Positions 17,370 through 26,991 of a stretch of DNA of 57,307 nucleotides are shown here, piece by piece. Both the position numbers and the translations under genes were made by a program. The stretch lies in contig JANQJZ010000031.1 in assembly GCA_028281365.1 (NCBI GenBank), positions 1 to 57,307 of the forward strand, given 5' to 3'. Source of the stretch: Gammaproteobacteria bacterium (GTDB taxonomy: Bacteria > Pseudomonadota > Gammaproteobacteria > Eutrophobiales > Eutrophobiaceae). Under the pieces are notes generated by a model. The model was not told the DNA's origin. It worked only from the letters and a program-made list of their open reading frames with translations, and did no database searches. How positions within the stretch are numbered: position 1 is the stretch's first letter; each line of letters starts with the position of its first letter.

Positions 17370-19514
17370 GTGTTAACAATAAATGAGTTAAGTAAAAACA
17401 TCGGTACATACCTTCAACCTGATCAGGTTGAAAAGGTGCAACGCGCCTATCAGTTTGGTGCCAAAGCCCACGAGGGGCAAAAAAGAATTAGTGGCGAACC
17501 TTATATTCATCATCCACTGGAAGTTGCACGCATACTCGGTGATATGCATATGGACCACCCGACTTTAATGGCGGCGATACTACATGATGTCATTGAAGAT
17601 ACACCTACAGCTAAAGCCGAGCTTAAACGTAAATTCGGCAAAGGTGTCGCAGAACTTGTAGATGGTGTTAGTAAACTCGACAAGATAGAATTTCAGACAA
17701 TCGCCGAGGCCCAGGCACATAACTTTCGTAAAATGTTAATGGCCATGAGTAATGACATTCGTGTCATCCTGGTAAAACTCGCTGACCGGTTGCACAACAT
17801 GCGGACCATCGAAGCTCTTAATCCGGAGAAACGGCGCCGGATAGCACGCGAGACACTGGAAGTCTATGCGCCGATTGCATTACGTCTTGGTGTAAATTCA
17901 ATCCGTTTGGAACTCGAAGAACTCGGGTTCAAAACCCTGTATCCAATGCGCTACCGGATTTTGACGGAACAGATCAACAAAGCCCGGGGACATCGTAAGG
18001 AGATCATTACAAAAATTCGTTCAGCACTGAAAAGACGCATGCGTCAGGAAAAAATACCCGGACAAATTATCGGCAGAGAAAAACATTTATATGGTATCTA
18101 TCAAAAGATGCGGGACCAGCATCTTTCTTTTACCGAGGTCTATGATGTGTATGCCTTCCGTATACTGGTTGACACAGTGGATACATGTTATCGATCAGTT
18201 GGCACCGTGCATAACTTGTACAAACCGGTACCGGGTAAATTCAAGGATTATATTGCGATTCCAAAAACCAACGGCTATCAATCATTACACACCGTTTTAT
18301 TCGGACCCTATGGTGTGCCAATTGAGATCCAGATACGTACCAAAGAAATGAATGATGTTGCTGAAGTAGGTATTGCGGCACACTGGCTTTATAAAGCTGA
18401 GGGAAAAGCTAAAAGTACTACTCGCGATGGCGACAGGAGTAGTGCCCATCGTCGTGCCAGGGAATGGCTGCGAAATATCGTTGAAATGAACAAAGCTGCG
18501 GGCAATCCGGAAGAGTTTTTTGAAAACGTTAAAGTGGATCTGTTTCCGGATGAAGTCTATGTTTTTACACCCAAAGGCAAGATCATGGAGTTACCACGTG
18601 GTTCGACAGCCGTTGATTTTGCCTATGCAATTCATACCGATATTGGCAACCAATGCGTTGGGGCACGTATTAATCGAAAATTGGTGCCGTTAGGTACGCA
18701 GCTGGCGAATGGTGAAACGATTGAAATCATTACCGCGTCCAGCGGCAGACCCAACCCTGCCTGGTTAAATTTTGTCGCAACAGCAAAGGCTCGGACACAA
18801 ATTCGTCATTTCCTGAAAAACCTGCAACACAATGAAGCGGTGGCTTTGGGGAAACGTTTACTTAATCGTGAACTGGAACCGTTTGCAATGAATTATCAGG
18901 ACATAAACGAAACTGATATGCAGCATTTACTTAAGGAAAATAATATTGATACGACCGATGCCTTGTTTGAAGAAATTGGACTGGGTAATCGAATGGCTCC
19001 CTTGATTGCGCGTAAATTGCTTGCGCTTGACAAACAAGCAACAAGTAAAAATAAAAAAGGTCATAACAAGGAAACCGTACCATTAACTATTAAAGGTACT
19101 GAAGGAATGGTTGTTAACTTTCCAAAATGCTGCTATCCCATTCCTGGTGATCCTATTCATGGTTTTGTTACTTCCGGCCGGGGAATCGTAATACATCGAC
19201 AAGGCTGTAAAAACATAGCTGAATATCAGAATCATCAGGAGAAATGGATCCATGTAGAATGGGAAAGCGATACAGAACGTGAATTTCAGGCCAAAATCAG
19301 GATGAACGTTAATAATCAGCGTGGTGTGCTTGCTACTGTTGCAGCCGCAATTGCTGATGCCGACGCAAATATTGAAAATGTAGAAATGAGAGAACGTGAT
19401 GATCGTTATACTTCACTTCGATTTATCATTGAAGTTCGTAACCGTGTACATCTGGCCCAGGTAATGAGAAGAATAAGATTACTCAAAAACGTTTCCCAGA
19501 TTGTACGACCGTGA
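17370..19514 (+). CDS. spoT: Bifunctional (p)ppGpp synthetase/hydrolase SpoT
   Basis: The 714-residue protein makes and degrades the stringent alarmone. It has the HD hydrolase domain with intact metal motifs (YIHHPLEVA near residue 45, LHDVIEDT near 72, ADRLHNMRT), the synthetase domain (YDVYAFRILVDT, IPKTNGYQSLHTVLFGPYG), a TGS domain (DEVYVFTPKGKIMELPRGSTAVDFAYAIHT) and a C-terminal ACT domain. The intact HD box supports hydrolase activity, hence SpoT rather than RelA. The start is a GTG; length is normal. Confidence 0.96.
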   Translation: MLTINELSKNIGTYLQPDQVEKVQRAYQFGAKAHEGQKRISGEPYIHHPLEVARILGDMHMDHPTLMAAILHDVIEDTPTAKAELKRKFGKGVAELVDGVSKLDKIEFQTIAEAQAHNFRKMLMAMSNDIRVILVKLADRLHNMRTIEALNPEKRRRIARETLEVYAPIALRLGVNSIRLELEELGFKTLYPMRYRILTEQINKARGHRKEIITKIRSALKRRMRQEKIPGQIIGREKHLYGIYQKMRDQHLSFTEVYDVYAFRILVDTVDTCYRSVGTVHNLYKPVPGKFKDYIAIPKTNGYQSLHTVLFGPYGVPIEIQIRTKEMNDVAEVGIAAHWLYKAEGKAKSTTRDGDRSSAHRRAREWLRNIVEMNKAAGNPEEFFENVKVDLFPDEVYVFTPKGKIMELPRGSTAVDFAYAIHTDIGNQCVGARINRKLVPLGTQLANGETIEIITASSGRPNPAWLNFVATAKARTQIRHFLKNLQHNEAVALGKRLLNRELEPFAMNYQDINETDMQHLLKENNIDTTDALFEEIGLGNRMAPLIARKLLALDKQATSKNKKGHNKETVPLTIKGTEGMVVNFPKCCYPIPGDPIHGFVTSGRGIVIHRQGCKNIAEYQNHQEKWIHVEWESDTEREFQAKIRMNVNNQRGVLATVAAAIADADANIENVEMRERDDRYTSLRFIIEVRNRVHLAQVMRRIRLLKNVSQIVRP

Positions 19515-19554
19515 TCAGGATTAAATATTTATTAACTCTATAAGGAGGATAGTG

Positions 19555-19935
19555 ATGCAACGAGAAATAATCTCGACAAAAGATGCACCACAAGCAATTG
19601 GTACCTATTCGCAGGCAGTTAAAGTTAATAATACTGTTTATCTATCCGGACAAATTCCACTTGTCCCTGAAACAATGGAACTGGTTGAAGGTGATATGCG
19701 TGATCAAATTACTCGTGTATTTGATAATCTGACTGCCGTAGCGACAGCAGCTGGAGGTTCTTTAAACGACATCAGCAAATTAAATATCTTCCTGACCGAC
19801 CTGACTCATTTCCCATTAGTAAATGAAATAATGGCTGAGTATTTTACTGAACCCTATCCTGCTCGTGCTGCTGTTGGTGTTGCCAGTTTACCGAAAGGGG
19901 CCAACGTCGAGATGGATGCAATAATGTCCCTATAG
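19555..19935 (+). CDS. ridA: RidA family reactive imine/enamine deaminase
   Basis: The 126-residue protein is a RidA/YjgF/UK114 member: [44 protein letters not shown], then [21 protein letters not shown] with the conserved Arg that holds the substrate carboxylate. RidA removes reactive imines released by PLP enzymes. I chose the ATG at 19555 with AAGGAGG 6 nt upstream over the GTG one codon earlier. The spoT-ridA-recG order is common. Confidence 0.94.
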   Translation: MQREIISTKDAPQAIGTYSQAVKVNNTVYLSGQIPLVPETMELVEGDMRDQITRVFDNLTAVATAAGGSLNDISKLNIFLTDLTHFPLVNEIMAEYFTEPYPARAAVGVASLPKGANVEMDAIMSL

Positions 19936-19957
19936 ATATTGTATCTCGCCTTTAACT

Positions 19958-22054
19958 TTGAATAATAAAAAGCAGCTTACTCTTGCTGATCCTGTTACAT
20001 CTTTAAGTGGCATAGGGTCCAAATTACGGGATAAACTGGAACGTATTGGTATTGTTAATATACAGGATCTGCTGTTTCATCTCCCTTACCGTTATATTGA
20101 TCGAACACATTTAACACCGATCGGCGCATTGCGTCCTGGTTACGATGCCTATATCCAGGGTGATATCGAGCTTACCCAGATAAAATATGGTAAACGACGT
20201 TCGTTACTCTGTCGTATCAGTGATGGAACTGGCTCAGTTATTTTACGTTTTTTTTATTTTTCAAAATCCCAGGAAAAAGGATTACAAAGAGGTTTGACTT
20301 TACGTTGCTATGGGCAGGTTCGGCGTGGTCCCAATTCACTGGAGATAATACATCCTGAATATCGTCGGGTTGAAGACAATATAAACGAGGAATTAGATGA
20401 ACAATTAACCCCGGTTTACCCGAGTACAGAAGGTTTACAACAAACGCGTTTACGTAAACTGAGTGAACAGGCACTGGAAACATTGAGACATGATGAACAT
20501 GGCCTTATTGAATTGTTACCTGAATTAATATTGTCCTCACACAATTTACCAACATTAGCAAATGCGCTTGAATATGTTCATCGACCGCCACCTGATGCCG
20601 ATATAAAAAGTTTGCTCGAAGGCCAGCATCCGGCACAACAACGATTGTCTTTTGAGGAATTGCTTGCACACCAATTGAGCCTGCTGGAATTACGGGATGA
20701 ATTGAGAACAGAGCAATCTCCGGAGTTTGCCAAAAGTTCAAAACTTGTCCCTGCCTATTTGAATAACTTGCCATTTAAATTAACCCAAGCACAGGAAAAA
20801 GCTTATCGTACAATTGAAAAAGATTTATCTAAATCTATAGCCATGCTGAGACTCGTACAGGGCGATGTAGGTTCCGGGAAAACCGTTGTTGCTGCACTGG
20901 CCAGTTTACAGGCCATCGAGGCAGATTATCAGGTTGCCATAATGGCACCCACTGAATTACTTGCTGAGCAACATTTTAATACTTTTCAGGAATGGTTGAA
21001 TCCGCTCGCAGTTGATGTTGTATATTTAACAGGAAAGTTAAAAAAATCTGCACGTACTGAAGTTGAAAACAGGCTGCTCGAAAAAAAACCGGTTGTTGCA
21101 ATTGGTACGCATGCCTTATTTCAGGAATCAATATCTTTTTCCAGACTTGGACTTGTCATTATAGATGAACAACACAGGTTTGGTGTTCATCAACGTCTTG
21201 CGTTACTTGAAAAAGGGCGAAAACATCATGTATATCCGCATCAACTTATAATGACGGCAACGCCAATTCCAAGAACGTTAACCATGACAGCCTATGCGGA
21301 TCTGGACCATACTATTATCGATGAGTTACCACCTAATCGACAGGAAACTTCAACCAGTATTATTTCAAATGAGCGACGCGATACGATTATTGAAAGAATT
21401 AATATAGTTTGTAACGAAGGACGCCAGGTTTACTGGGTTTGTACACTAATTGAAGAATCAGAAAGCTTGCAATGTGAAACTGCAATTGATACCTGGGAAA
21501 CCCTGAAACAAAAACTACCCCGGCTGAATATTGGACTGATCCATGGCCGCATGAAATCGAATGAAAAAGAATTTGTCATGCAGGAATTTAAACAGGGAAG
21601 GATTAAATTGTTAGTATCAACCACTGTTATTGAAGTTGGCGTAGATGTTCCGAATGCAAGCCTGATGATTATAGAGAATGCGGAACGGCTTGGATTGTCA
21701 CAATTACATCAATTGCGTGGCCGGATCGGTAGAGGTGAAATTAAAAGTGACTGTGTTTTAATGTACCAGCAACCTTTGGGTGATCTGTCTAAAAAGCGAC
21801 TTGAAATTATGCGCACGAACACAAATGGTTTTGTTATCGCGGAAAAAGACCTCGAATTAAGAGGACCAGGTGAGGTATTAGGCACCAGGCAAGCAGGCAT
21901 ACCTGATATGCGTGTTGCAGATCTTATGCGTGATGCCCGCTTATTGCCGGATATTCAACAGGCAGCAAAAACACTGATTAAAGACCATCCGGAACAGGTA
22001 AAATTATTAATTCGTCGTTGGCTGGGCAATAGACTTGACTACAGTAATGTATAA
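19958..22054 (+). CDS. recG: ATP-dependent DNA helicase RecG
   Basis: The 698-residue protein is full-length RecG: an N-terminal wedge domain (LSGIGSKLRDKLERIGI and FHLPYRYIDRT), Walker A GDVGSGKTVVA near residue 305, APTELLAEQH, the DEQH box (VIIDEQHRFGVHQR), MTATPIPRTL, and motif VI HQLRGRIGRG. It remodels stalled replication forks and branched DNA. The start is TTG at 19958, the most upstream plausible start near the family's N-terminus. Confidence 0.96.
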   Translation: MNNKKQLTLADPVTSLSGIGSKLRDKLERIGIVNIQDLLFHLPYRYIDRTHLTPIGALRPGYDAYIQGDIELTQIKYGKRRSLLCRISDGTGSVILRFFYFSKSQEKGLQRGLTLRCYGQVRRGPNSLEIIHPEYRRVEDNINEELDEQLTPVYPSTEGLQQTRLRKLSEQALETLRHDEHGLIELLPELILSSHNLPTLANALEYVHRPPPDADIKSLLEGQHPAQQRLSFEELLAHQLSLLELRDELRTEQSPEFAKSSKLVPAYLNNLPFKLTQAQEKAYRTIEKDLSKSIAMLRLVQGDVGSGKTVVAALASLQAIEADYQVAIMAPTELLAEQHFNTFQEWLNPLAVDVVYLTGKLKKSARTEVENRLLEKKPVVAIGTHALFQESISFSRLGLVIIDEQHRFGVHQRLALLEKGRKHHVYPHQLIMTATPIPRTLTMTAYADLDHTIIDELPPNRQETSTSIISNERRDTIIERINIVCNEGRQVYWVCTLIEESESLQCETAIDTWETLKQKLPRLNIGLIHGRMKSNEKEFVMQEFKQGRIKLLVSTTVIEVGVDVPNASLMIIENAERLGLSQLHQLRGRIGRGEIKSDCVLMYQQPLGDLSKKRLEIMRTNTNGFVIAEKDLELRGPGEVLGTRQAGIPDMRVADLMRDARLLPDIQQAAKTLIKDHPEQVKLLIRRWLGNRLDYSNV

Positions 22055-22072
22055 GCTCACAGGAATTATCAA

Positions 22073-22615
22073 TTGAAGATTCGCTGGCAAAGTAAACAGT
22101 GTTTAAAGATACACGCTATTGATAAAAGACTCCGGTCATTTTTATTTCAGACAGGATCATTAACCCGCTACATACAACAAAGTAGTAAAGCTGCAATCCA
22201 GGTTGAACTCGAAACTGAAACCTGGGGTTTCCCTATGCGAGACGAAGCCAGTCTGTTGGGAATACGTACAGCTGAGTATGCGTTTATTCGTGAGTCCTGG
22301 TTGAAATCCAGTAATAAAAGAATTGTTTACGCTCGTACTATTATTCCTGGAAAAACCCTGAAGGGTAAAACCAGAAAACTGGCAAACATTGGCAATAAGC
22401 CGTTAGGTGAAATCCTGTTTGCTGACAAAACAACGCATCGTTCCAGTATTCGTTACGGGAAAGTAATGCCGAACTGTGACTTATATGAACTGATCAAGGA
22501 TAATGTTAATGAAAAAGAGGAGATTTGGGGGAGACAATCATTGTTCTATATACAATACAAACCCTTACTTATCAGTGAAGTCTTTCTCCCCGCCATTTTG
22601 ACATGCATCAAATAA
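22073..22615 (+). CDS. ubiC: Chorismate lyase (UbiC-like)
   Basis: The 180-residue protein resembles UbiC: LRSFLFQTGSLTRYIQQ, VELETETWGFPMRDEASLLG, YAFIRESWLKSS, ARTIIPGKTL and a C-terminal region LFYIQYKPLLISEVFLPAI. It would convert chorismate to 4-hydroxybenzoate, the first step of ubiquinone synthesis. It begins with TTG, 18 bp after recG, and overlaps ubiA by 13 bp, so the two ubiquinone genes are coupled. Confidence 0.92.
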   Translation: MKIRWQSKQCLKIHAIDKRLRSFLFQTGSLTRYIQQSSKAAIQVELETETWGFPMRDEASLLGIRTAEYAFIRESWLKSSNKRIVYARTIIPGKTLKGKTRKLANIGNKPLGEILFADKTTHRSSIRYGKVMPNCDLYELIKDNVNEKEEIWGRQSLFYIQYKPLLISEVFLPAILTCIK

Positions 22616-23658
22616 TTAAATCTTTTTTAAGCAGGGTTGTTTCTTTATCAAATTCTACTTACCAAATTGTAAAAAACCGGCTTATTGACCTGAAACGTTT
22701 TAAACCGGTATTAGAAAGACTTGCTTCTGTTCTACTACAACTACTCAACAGACTTAAACGCCTTTTATTGAATTTATTTGTAAAGGCCAGTATGTATTGG
22801 CCAATTATAAAAAACAGGCTACAACAATACGGTAATCTTATCAGGCTTGATCGGCCTATAGGTATTTTACTCCTGTTGTGGCCAACACTTTGGGGGTTAT
22901 GGATTGCCGCAGAAGGATTTCCCAGAGCTGATGTTTTGGTTGTATTTTGTTCAGGCGTATTTTTGATGCGTTCTGCCGGCTGTGTACTAAACGACATTGC
23001 TGATCGACAATTTGACCCGCTTGTGAAAAGAACACAATCACGTCCCCTTGTTACCGGGCAAGTGTCACCCATCGAGGCACTTATATTAGCATGCAGCCTG
23101 ATACTGCTTGCCTTTCTACTTGTCCTGACTATGAATAAACTAACTATTCAACTTGCTTTTGTTGCTGTATTAATTGCCGGGATTTACCCATTTATGAAGC
23201 GCTATACCTATTTACCTCAATTTTTTCTTGGCTTGGCATTTGGCTGGTCTATACCAATGGCATTTGCAGCCCAAACAAATTCCGTTCCACAGATTGCCTG
23301 GGTTTTACTAATTGCAAACGTTCTTTGGTCGGTTGTCTATGATACGATGTATGCAATGGTAGATCGCGAAGATGACCTGAAAATTGGTGTAAAATCGACA
23401 GCAATTTTGTTTGATGACGCAGACCGGGTTATCATCGCTATTATTCAATCATTGGTATTAATAACCTTAATAATAATAGGCATACAGTTAAAACTTGGGG
23501 GGTTGTATTTTTCATGCTTGGGGATTGCCAGCGTTTTCTTTTTATATCAACTTTTTTTAGTTTGGGACAGAAAACCTGCTGATTGCATGCGTGCGTTTCT
23601 AAATAATAACTGGTTTGGAATGACAGTCTTTACCGGCCTGTTTTTAAACTATTTATAA
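22603..23658 (+). CDS. ubiA: 4-hydroxybenzoate octaprenyltransferase UbiA with N-terminal extension
   Basis: This integral membrane enzyme attaches the polyprenyl tail to 4-hydroxybenzoate. The UbiA core starts near residue 72 (YGNLIRLDRPIGILLLLWPTLWGLW), with the Asp-rich motif NDIADRQFDPLVKRT and the second DTMYAMVDREDD. The 351-residue length exceeds the usual ~290 because about 65 basic helical residues (LIDLKRFKPVLERLASVLLQLLNRLKRLL) precede the core. An internal start near M64 (MYWPIIKNRL) is possible, but the ATG at 22603 overlaps ubiC and gives tight coupling. Confidence 0.93.
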   Translation: MHQIIKSFLSRVVSLSNSTYQIVKNRLIDLKRFKPVLERLASVLLQLLNRLKRLLLNLFVKASMYWPIIKNRLQQYGNLIRLDRPIGILLLLWPTLWGLWIAAEGFPRADVLVVFCSGVFLMRSAGCVLNDIADRQFDPLVKRTQSRPLVTGQVSPIEALILACSLILLAFLLVLTMNKLTIQLAFVAVLIAGIYPFMKRYTYLPQFFLGLAFGWSIPMAFAAQTNSVPQIAWVLLIANVLWSVVYDTMYAMVDREDDLKIGVKSTAILFDDADRVIIAIIQSLVLITLIIIGIQLKLGGLYFSCLGIASVFFLYQLFLVWDRKPADCMRAFLNNNWFGMTVFTGLFLNYL

Positions 23659-24554
23659 TGCAAATTATGATAAAAATAATAAAAGTCTTTATTCTGGTCT
23701 TGTTGTTCCTGAATACCCGGGTTCTTGCTGAGGATGATTGGTATCTGGTAGAACAGGAATGTGAACGCATCGGCAGTAAGTTGGGCAGTGTCAGTATTCA
23801 GGATTGTCTCGATATTAACCTGTCAGCAAGTGATGGACGCTCTGTCAAAGATGCCCCGATACTTATAAAAGAATACCCGCCGTTAGCACGGCGTTCACCA
23901 TTGGGGAAAGTTCTGTTAATTGGCGGGATACATGGCGATGAATATTCTTCCGTGAGTATTGTGTTTAAATGGATGCGCACACTGGATATTCATCACTCCG
24001 GTTTATTCCACTGGCATATTGTCCCGTTACTCAACCCTGATGGTTTGTTACGAAAAAAATCACAACGCATGAATGAAAATAATGTGGATTTAAATCGTAA
24101 CTTCCCGATCGAAGACTGGGAAAACACTGCCAAAAAACATTGGATAGAAACCACCGGAAGGAACCCGCGTCGTTACCCGGGAGAAAGTGCATTAAGTGAA
24201 CCTGAAACTGCCTGGTTAGTTGAACATATAAACAACTTTCAACCCGATGTAATTGTTGCCGTACATGCCCCGCATGGGATTGTCGATTACGATGGACCGC
24301 GTAACGGGCCTTATAAACTTGGGCGTCTCTATCTAAACCTGTTGGGCACTTATCCCGGATCTTTGGGCAATTATGCCGGGATTCAGAGAGAGATACCGGT
24401 AGTGACAATCGAATTACCCTATGCCGGCATCATGCCAACACACAAAGAGATTAATAGTATCTGGCGGGATATGGTCAGGTGGTTGAGTAAAAATATAACT
24501 GAAGAGGCTTATATGGAATCTCTGAAAGAATCTCAGGATACAACGCCCTCATAA
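23658..24554 (+). CDS. Exported M14-family zinc carboxypeptidase (MpaA-like)
   Basis: The 298-residue protein has a signal peptide (ending RVLAED, about residue 25) and an M14 fold. The zinc motif IGGIHGDEYSS lies near residue 92, VPLLNPDGLL and NNVDLNRNFP follow, HAPHG supplies the third ligand near 198, and ETAW/VTIELPYAG provides the general-base Glu. The closest characterised group is the murein tripeptide amidase MpaA, but the signal peptide suggests periplasmic peptidoglycan work. It begins at the last base of the ubiA stop codon and its end overlaps the convergent L,D-transpeptidase gene by 22 bp. Confidence 0.85.
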   Translation: MQIMIKIIKVFILVLLFLNTRVLAEDDWYLVEQECERIGSKLGSVSIQDCLDINLSASDGRSVKDAPILIKEYPPLARRSPLGKVLLIGGIHGDEYSSVSIVFKWMRTLDIHHSGLFHWHIVPLLNPDGLLRKKSQRMNENNVDLNRNFPIEDWENTAKKHWIETTGRNPRRYPGESALSEPETAWLVEHINNFQPDVIVAVHAPHGIVDYDGPRNGPYKLGRLYLNLLGTYPGSLGNYAGIQREIPVVTIELPYAGIMPTHKEINSIWRDMVRWLSKNITEEAYMESLKESQDTTPS

Positions 24555-25762
24555 ATAATTCGCCACTGTCCGTCTTTTTCCATGCGCCAGTATTGCCGTT
24601 TTGTAAAACGTCTTTTAAAGTTGTCGCTAACGTAATCCTGAATAAATGTAACAACCAATAACTGTTGCTTTTCTCCTGGATAAAGAAACATACTGGTATT
24701 GGATAAATTTACTTTAATAAATTTTTTTGACGGATTAACTCTGCGTTTGTATTTAACCCAGGATTTATAATCTTTACCTAATCCTGAATATTCCTTTGAA
24801 TAATGACTGAGATATAAATTTACATCTTTACTTTCCCAATCCTTGCGCCATTTTTCTACAAGTACCTTATAATCTGCCTGACGTTTTTTCCATTCCTTTT
24901 TTGAAATCCAGTTTATTGTGTCGGTAATAATCATTGGCGTATGTCCTTCATCAATAAATGCAGACAAGGCATTTAGATCATTATTGCTGACTATTACACA
25001 GCCATTACTGTCTTTTGGAGGTCGGCTATAAGTGCTGCTTGGCGTTCCATGCAACCAGATACCATACCCCGTTCGTCCATGACGTTGATCCCATACATTT
25101 GGATAATCAATTGGAAATGCACCATCACCATATAGATCAGGTAATTCATCCGGATTAATAAAACCCGTTACAAAATAAACACCAACCGGTGTTTTTTGGT
25201 CGCCCTCTATGTATTTACCTGTACCATTTTTTCCAATCGTGACATAAAAATCCTTGATCAATATCGGCACACTATCCTGATTTTTAAATAAGAATAGTCT
25301 TGAACGGGAAGAATCGACAACAAGAATATGTTCCTGTTTTGTATTAATCTGGATTAATGATGATGGTATCTTGTCCCGATCGGCAGGCGACTTGTAATAG
25401 TTCCAGCGTGCCTGAACTTCATCACGTAGTGCAGAGATATGCTCAAACGATGCATTTGATATATTTCCAAAATCGGTAATCTGTTGGGAACGGGCCAGGA
25501 TCATATCTGCATACATTATCTGCGCTGCTTTAAAATCCGGGTTGACCTTTATCAGGCTTTCCAAATCCTTAATTGCTTTTTCGGTATTATTATTTTTTAT
25601 ATTTTCTATTGCCTTGATTAATAATCCCTCGGAGTGTACAGATAAACCTCTATCAGAAGTTGCCTTTGATAACAGGTCTGCAGCAGAAACCGGTTGATAC
25701 TGTAAACCAATACAGAAAATCAGTAACAGAAATTTGAAACGATGTTTAATCGAAACGTTCAT
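24533..25762 (-). CDS. L,D-transpeptidase with C-terminal Cds6-like domain
   Basis: The 409-residue protein has a signal peptide (to about residue 27), a helical TPR-like part, and a YkuD L,D-transpeptidase domain (about 140-285): VTIGKNGTGKYIEGDQKTPVGVYFVTG, YGIWLHGTPSSTYSRPPKDSNGCVIVSN with the catalytic Cys and His. The C-terminus (about 305-405) is an NTF2-like region (KDVNLYLSHYSKEYSGL, ending in KDGQWRIIYE). Such enzymes cross-link peptidoglycan or attach proteins to it. The same C-terminal domain type is found in the adjacent TPR gene 10 bp upstream, so they probably act together. Confidence 0.88.
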   Translation of the reverse strand: MNVSIKHRFKFLLLIFCIGLQYQPVSAADLLSKATSDRGLSVHSEGLLIKAIENIKNNNTEKAIKDLESLIKVNPDFKAAQIMYADMILARSQQITDFGNISNASFEHISALRDEVQARWNYYKSPADRDKIPSSLIQINTKQEHILVVDSSRSRLFLFKNQDSVPILIKDFYVTIGKNGTGKYIEGDQKTPVGVYFVTGFINPDELPDLYGDGAFPIDYPNVWDQRHGRTGYGIWLHGTPSSTYSRPPKDSNGCVIVSNNDLNALSAFIDEGHTPMIITDTINWISKKEWKKRQADYKVLVEKWRKDWESKDVNLYLSHYSKEYSGLGKDYKSWVKYKRRVNPSKKFIKVNLSNTSMFLYPGEKQQLLVVTFIQDYVSDNFKRRFTKRQYWRMEKDGQWRIIYEGVVS

Positions 25763-25772
25763 GTTCTTTATA

Positions 25773-26810
25773 TTACCGGGTCCTCTCCTGGGTAATTAAC
25801 CATTTATTATCTACTTTTCTCATCAATATTTCTTTTCTTACTTTATCTCTATATGTGTCTGATTGGTAACTCTGGATAAACCTTACTTCTGCATAATCTT
25901 TACCATGTAAGTTTATCTTTACATCACTTATTTTGACCCTGATATAACCGGGGCGTCTTAACCTTTTACGACGTTCATTCTCCCAGTTTGCCCGGCTCAT
26001 CCTTTTTGGAGGAATGAACTCTTTACCATAACTCGCCAAATAGGCATCGACGTCTTGTGCCGACCAGGCATTTGCCCAATTAGTTACAGCCTCTTCTACA
26101 TCTTTTCTGTTTTTTACACTATCTTCAATAATAGTTTCCCTGACTTCCTGTGTCTCTTCGGGCTCAACTTTTACAGTTATTATTTCGGGTTCGGGTTCGG
26201 GCTTGACCTCAGGTTTTGGTGCGGGCTCTGGTACAGGTGCTTGCTTGGGTATTGTTGCAACTGCAACGTCTTTCTTTTCAGGGACATCCGGAACAGAAAT
26301 CAACTCATTAACCAATGACAATTTTTCCCTCGCTGTTTGATTTCCGGTATCCAGTTCCAATGCCTGGTTATAGGCGCGACTTGCCATTTTTGCATAGATA
26401 TCGCCCAGGTTTTCATGAGCAGTTGCATAGCTGGGATGTGTATTAATTGCATTTTGTAACGCCTCTTCTGCCTGCTCATACTTGCCCTGTGCAGCATAAA
26501 CAACTGCAAGGTTATTATAGGGTTCAGGTAGTTCAGGGTTTTCCTGAGTTAATTTAGTAAAGACATTTTCTGCCTCCTGAAAACGGTCAAGACGAGTCAA
26601 AACCAATCCTTTCAAAAAATGCAATTTAATATCCGATTGATCACGGGATAGCTGATCTTCAGTCAACTTTAATGCTTCGTTTAATTGGTTCTGTTTAATC
26701 AATAATTGTATGTCACCATAAGACGACTCGGCATTAACCAATGAAATACAAAAGAAAAAGCCAAAACATATTGAAATTATACGGCTGCTAAAAGTCATAC
26801 ACTGTTCCAT
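25773..26810 (-). CDS. Periplasmic TPR protein with Cds6-like C-terminal domain
   Basis: The 345-residue protein has a signal peptide; a start four codons in (ATG at 26796-26798) gives the cleaner one. Residues about 30-165 form TPR repeats (PELPEPYNNLAVVYAAQGKYEQAEEAL, SYATAHENLGDIYAKMA). A Pro/Glu-rich linker (about 185-215) follows, then an NTF2-like domain about 230-345 (WANAWSAQDVDAYLASYGKEF, KDYAEVRFIQSYQSDTYRDKVRKEI, KVDNKWLITQE) that resembles the end of the L,D-transpeptidase downstream. It probably scaffolds or recruits that enzyme (inference). Confidence 0.8.
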   Translation of the reverse strand: MEQCMTFSSRIISICFGFFFCISLVNAESSYGDIQLLIKQNQLNEALKLTEDQLSRDQSDIKLHFLKGLVLTRLDRFQEAENVFTKLTQENPELPEPYNNLAVVYAAQGKYEQAEEALQNAINTHPSYATAHENLGDIYAKMASRAYNQALELDTGNQTAREKLSLVNELISVPDVPEKKDVAVATIPKQAPVPEPAPKPEVKPEPEPEIITVKVEPEETQEVRETIIEDSVKNRKDVEEAVTNWANAWSAQDVDAYLASYGKEFIPPKRMSRANWENERRKRLRRPGYIRVKISDVKINLHGKDYAEVRFIQSYQSDTYRDKVRKEILMRKVDNKWLITQERTR

Positions 26811-26855
26811 ACAAAATGAATTTATTTATCAATTATCCTGTTTAATAAACCAAAT

Positions 26856-26929
26856 TGGAGCCCCGAGAGGGAATCGAACCCCCAATAGATGATTACAAAT
26901 CATCGGTTATACCATTTAACTATCGGGGC
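26856..26929 (-). tRNA. tRNA-Thr (anticodon UGU)
   Basis: Read on the minus strand the 74-nt sequence folds as a cloverleaf: acceptor GCCCCGA/TCGGGGC, a short D arm GTTA...TAAC with an AATGGTA loop, anticodon stem GATGA/TCATC with loop TTTGTAA (anticodon TGT), and T arm GGGGG-TTCGATT-CCCTC. The genomic sequence encodes the final CCA. The discriminator base is T. It stands alone; the tRNA-Tyr/Gly/tufB neighbours often found next to birA-coaX are absent. Confidence 0.95.
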
Positions 26930-26991
26930 AATAAACTTCATTGCCACGGATATATTCAGTTGGAATACAGCATCAATTTGGTCGGCATATT

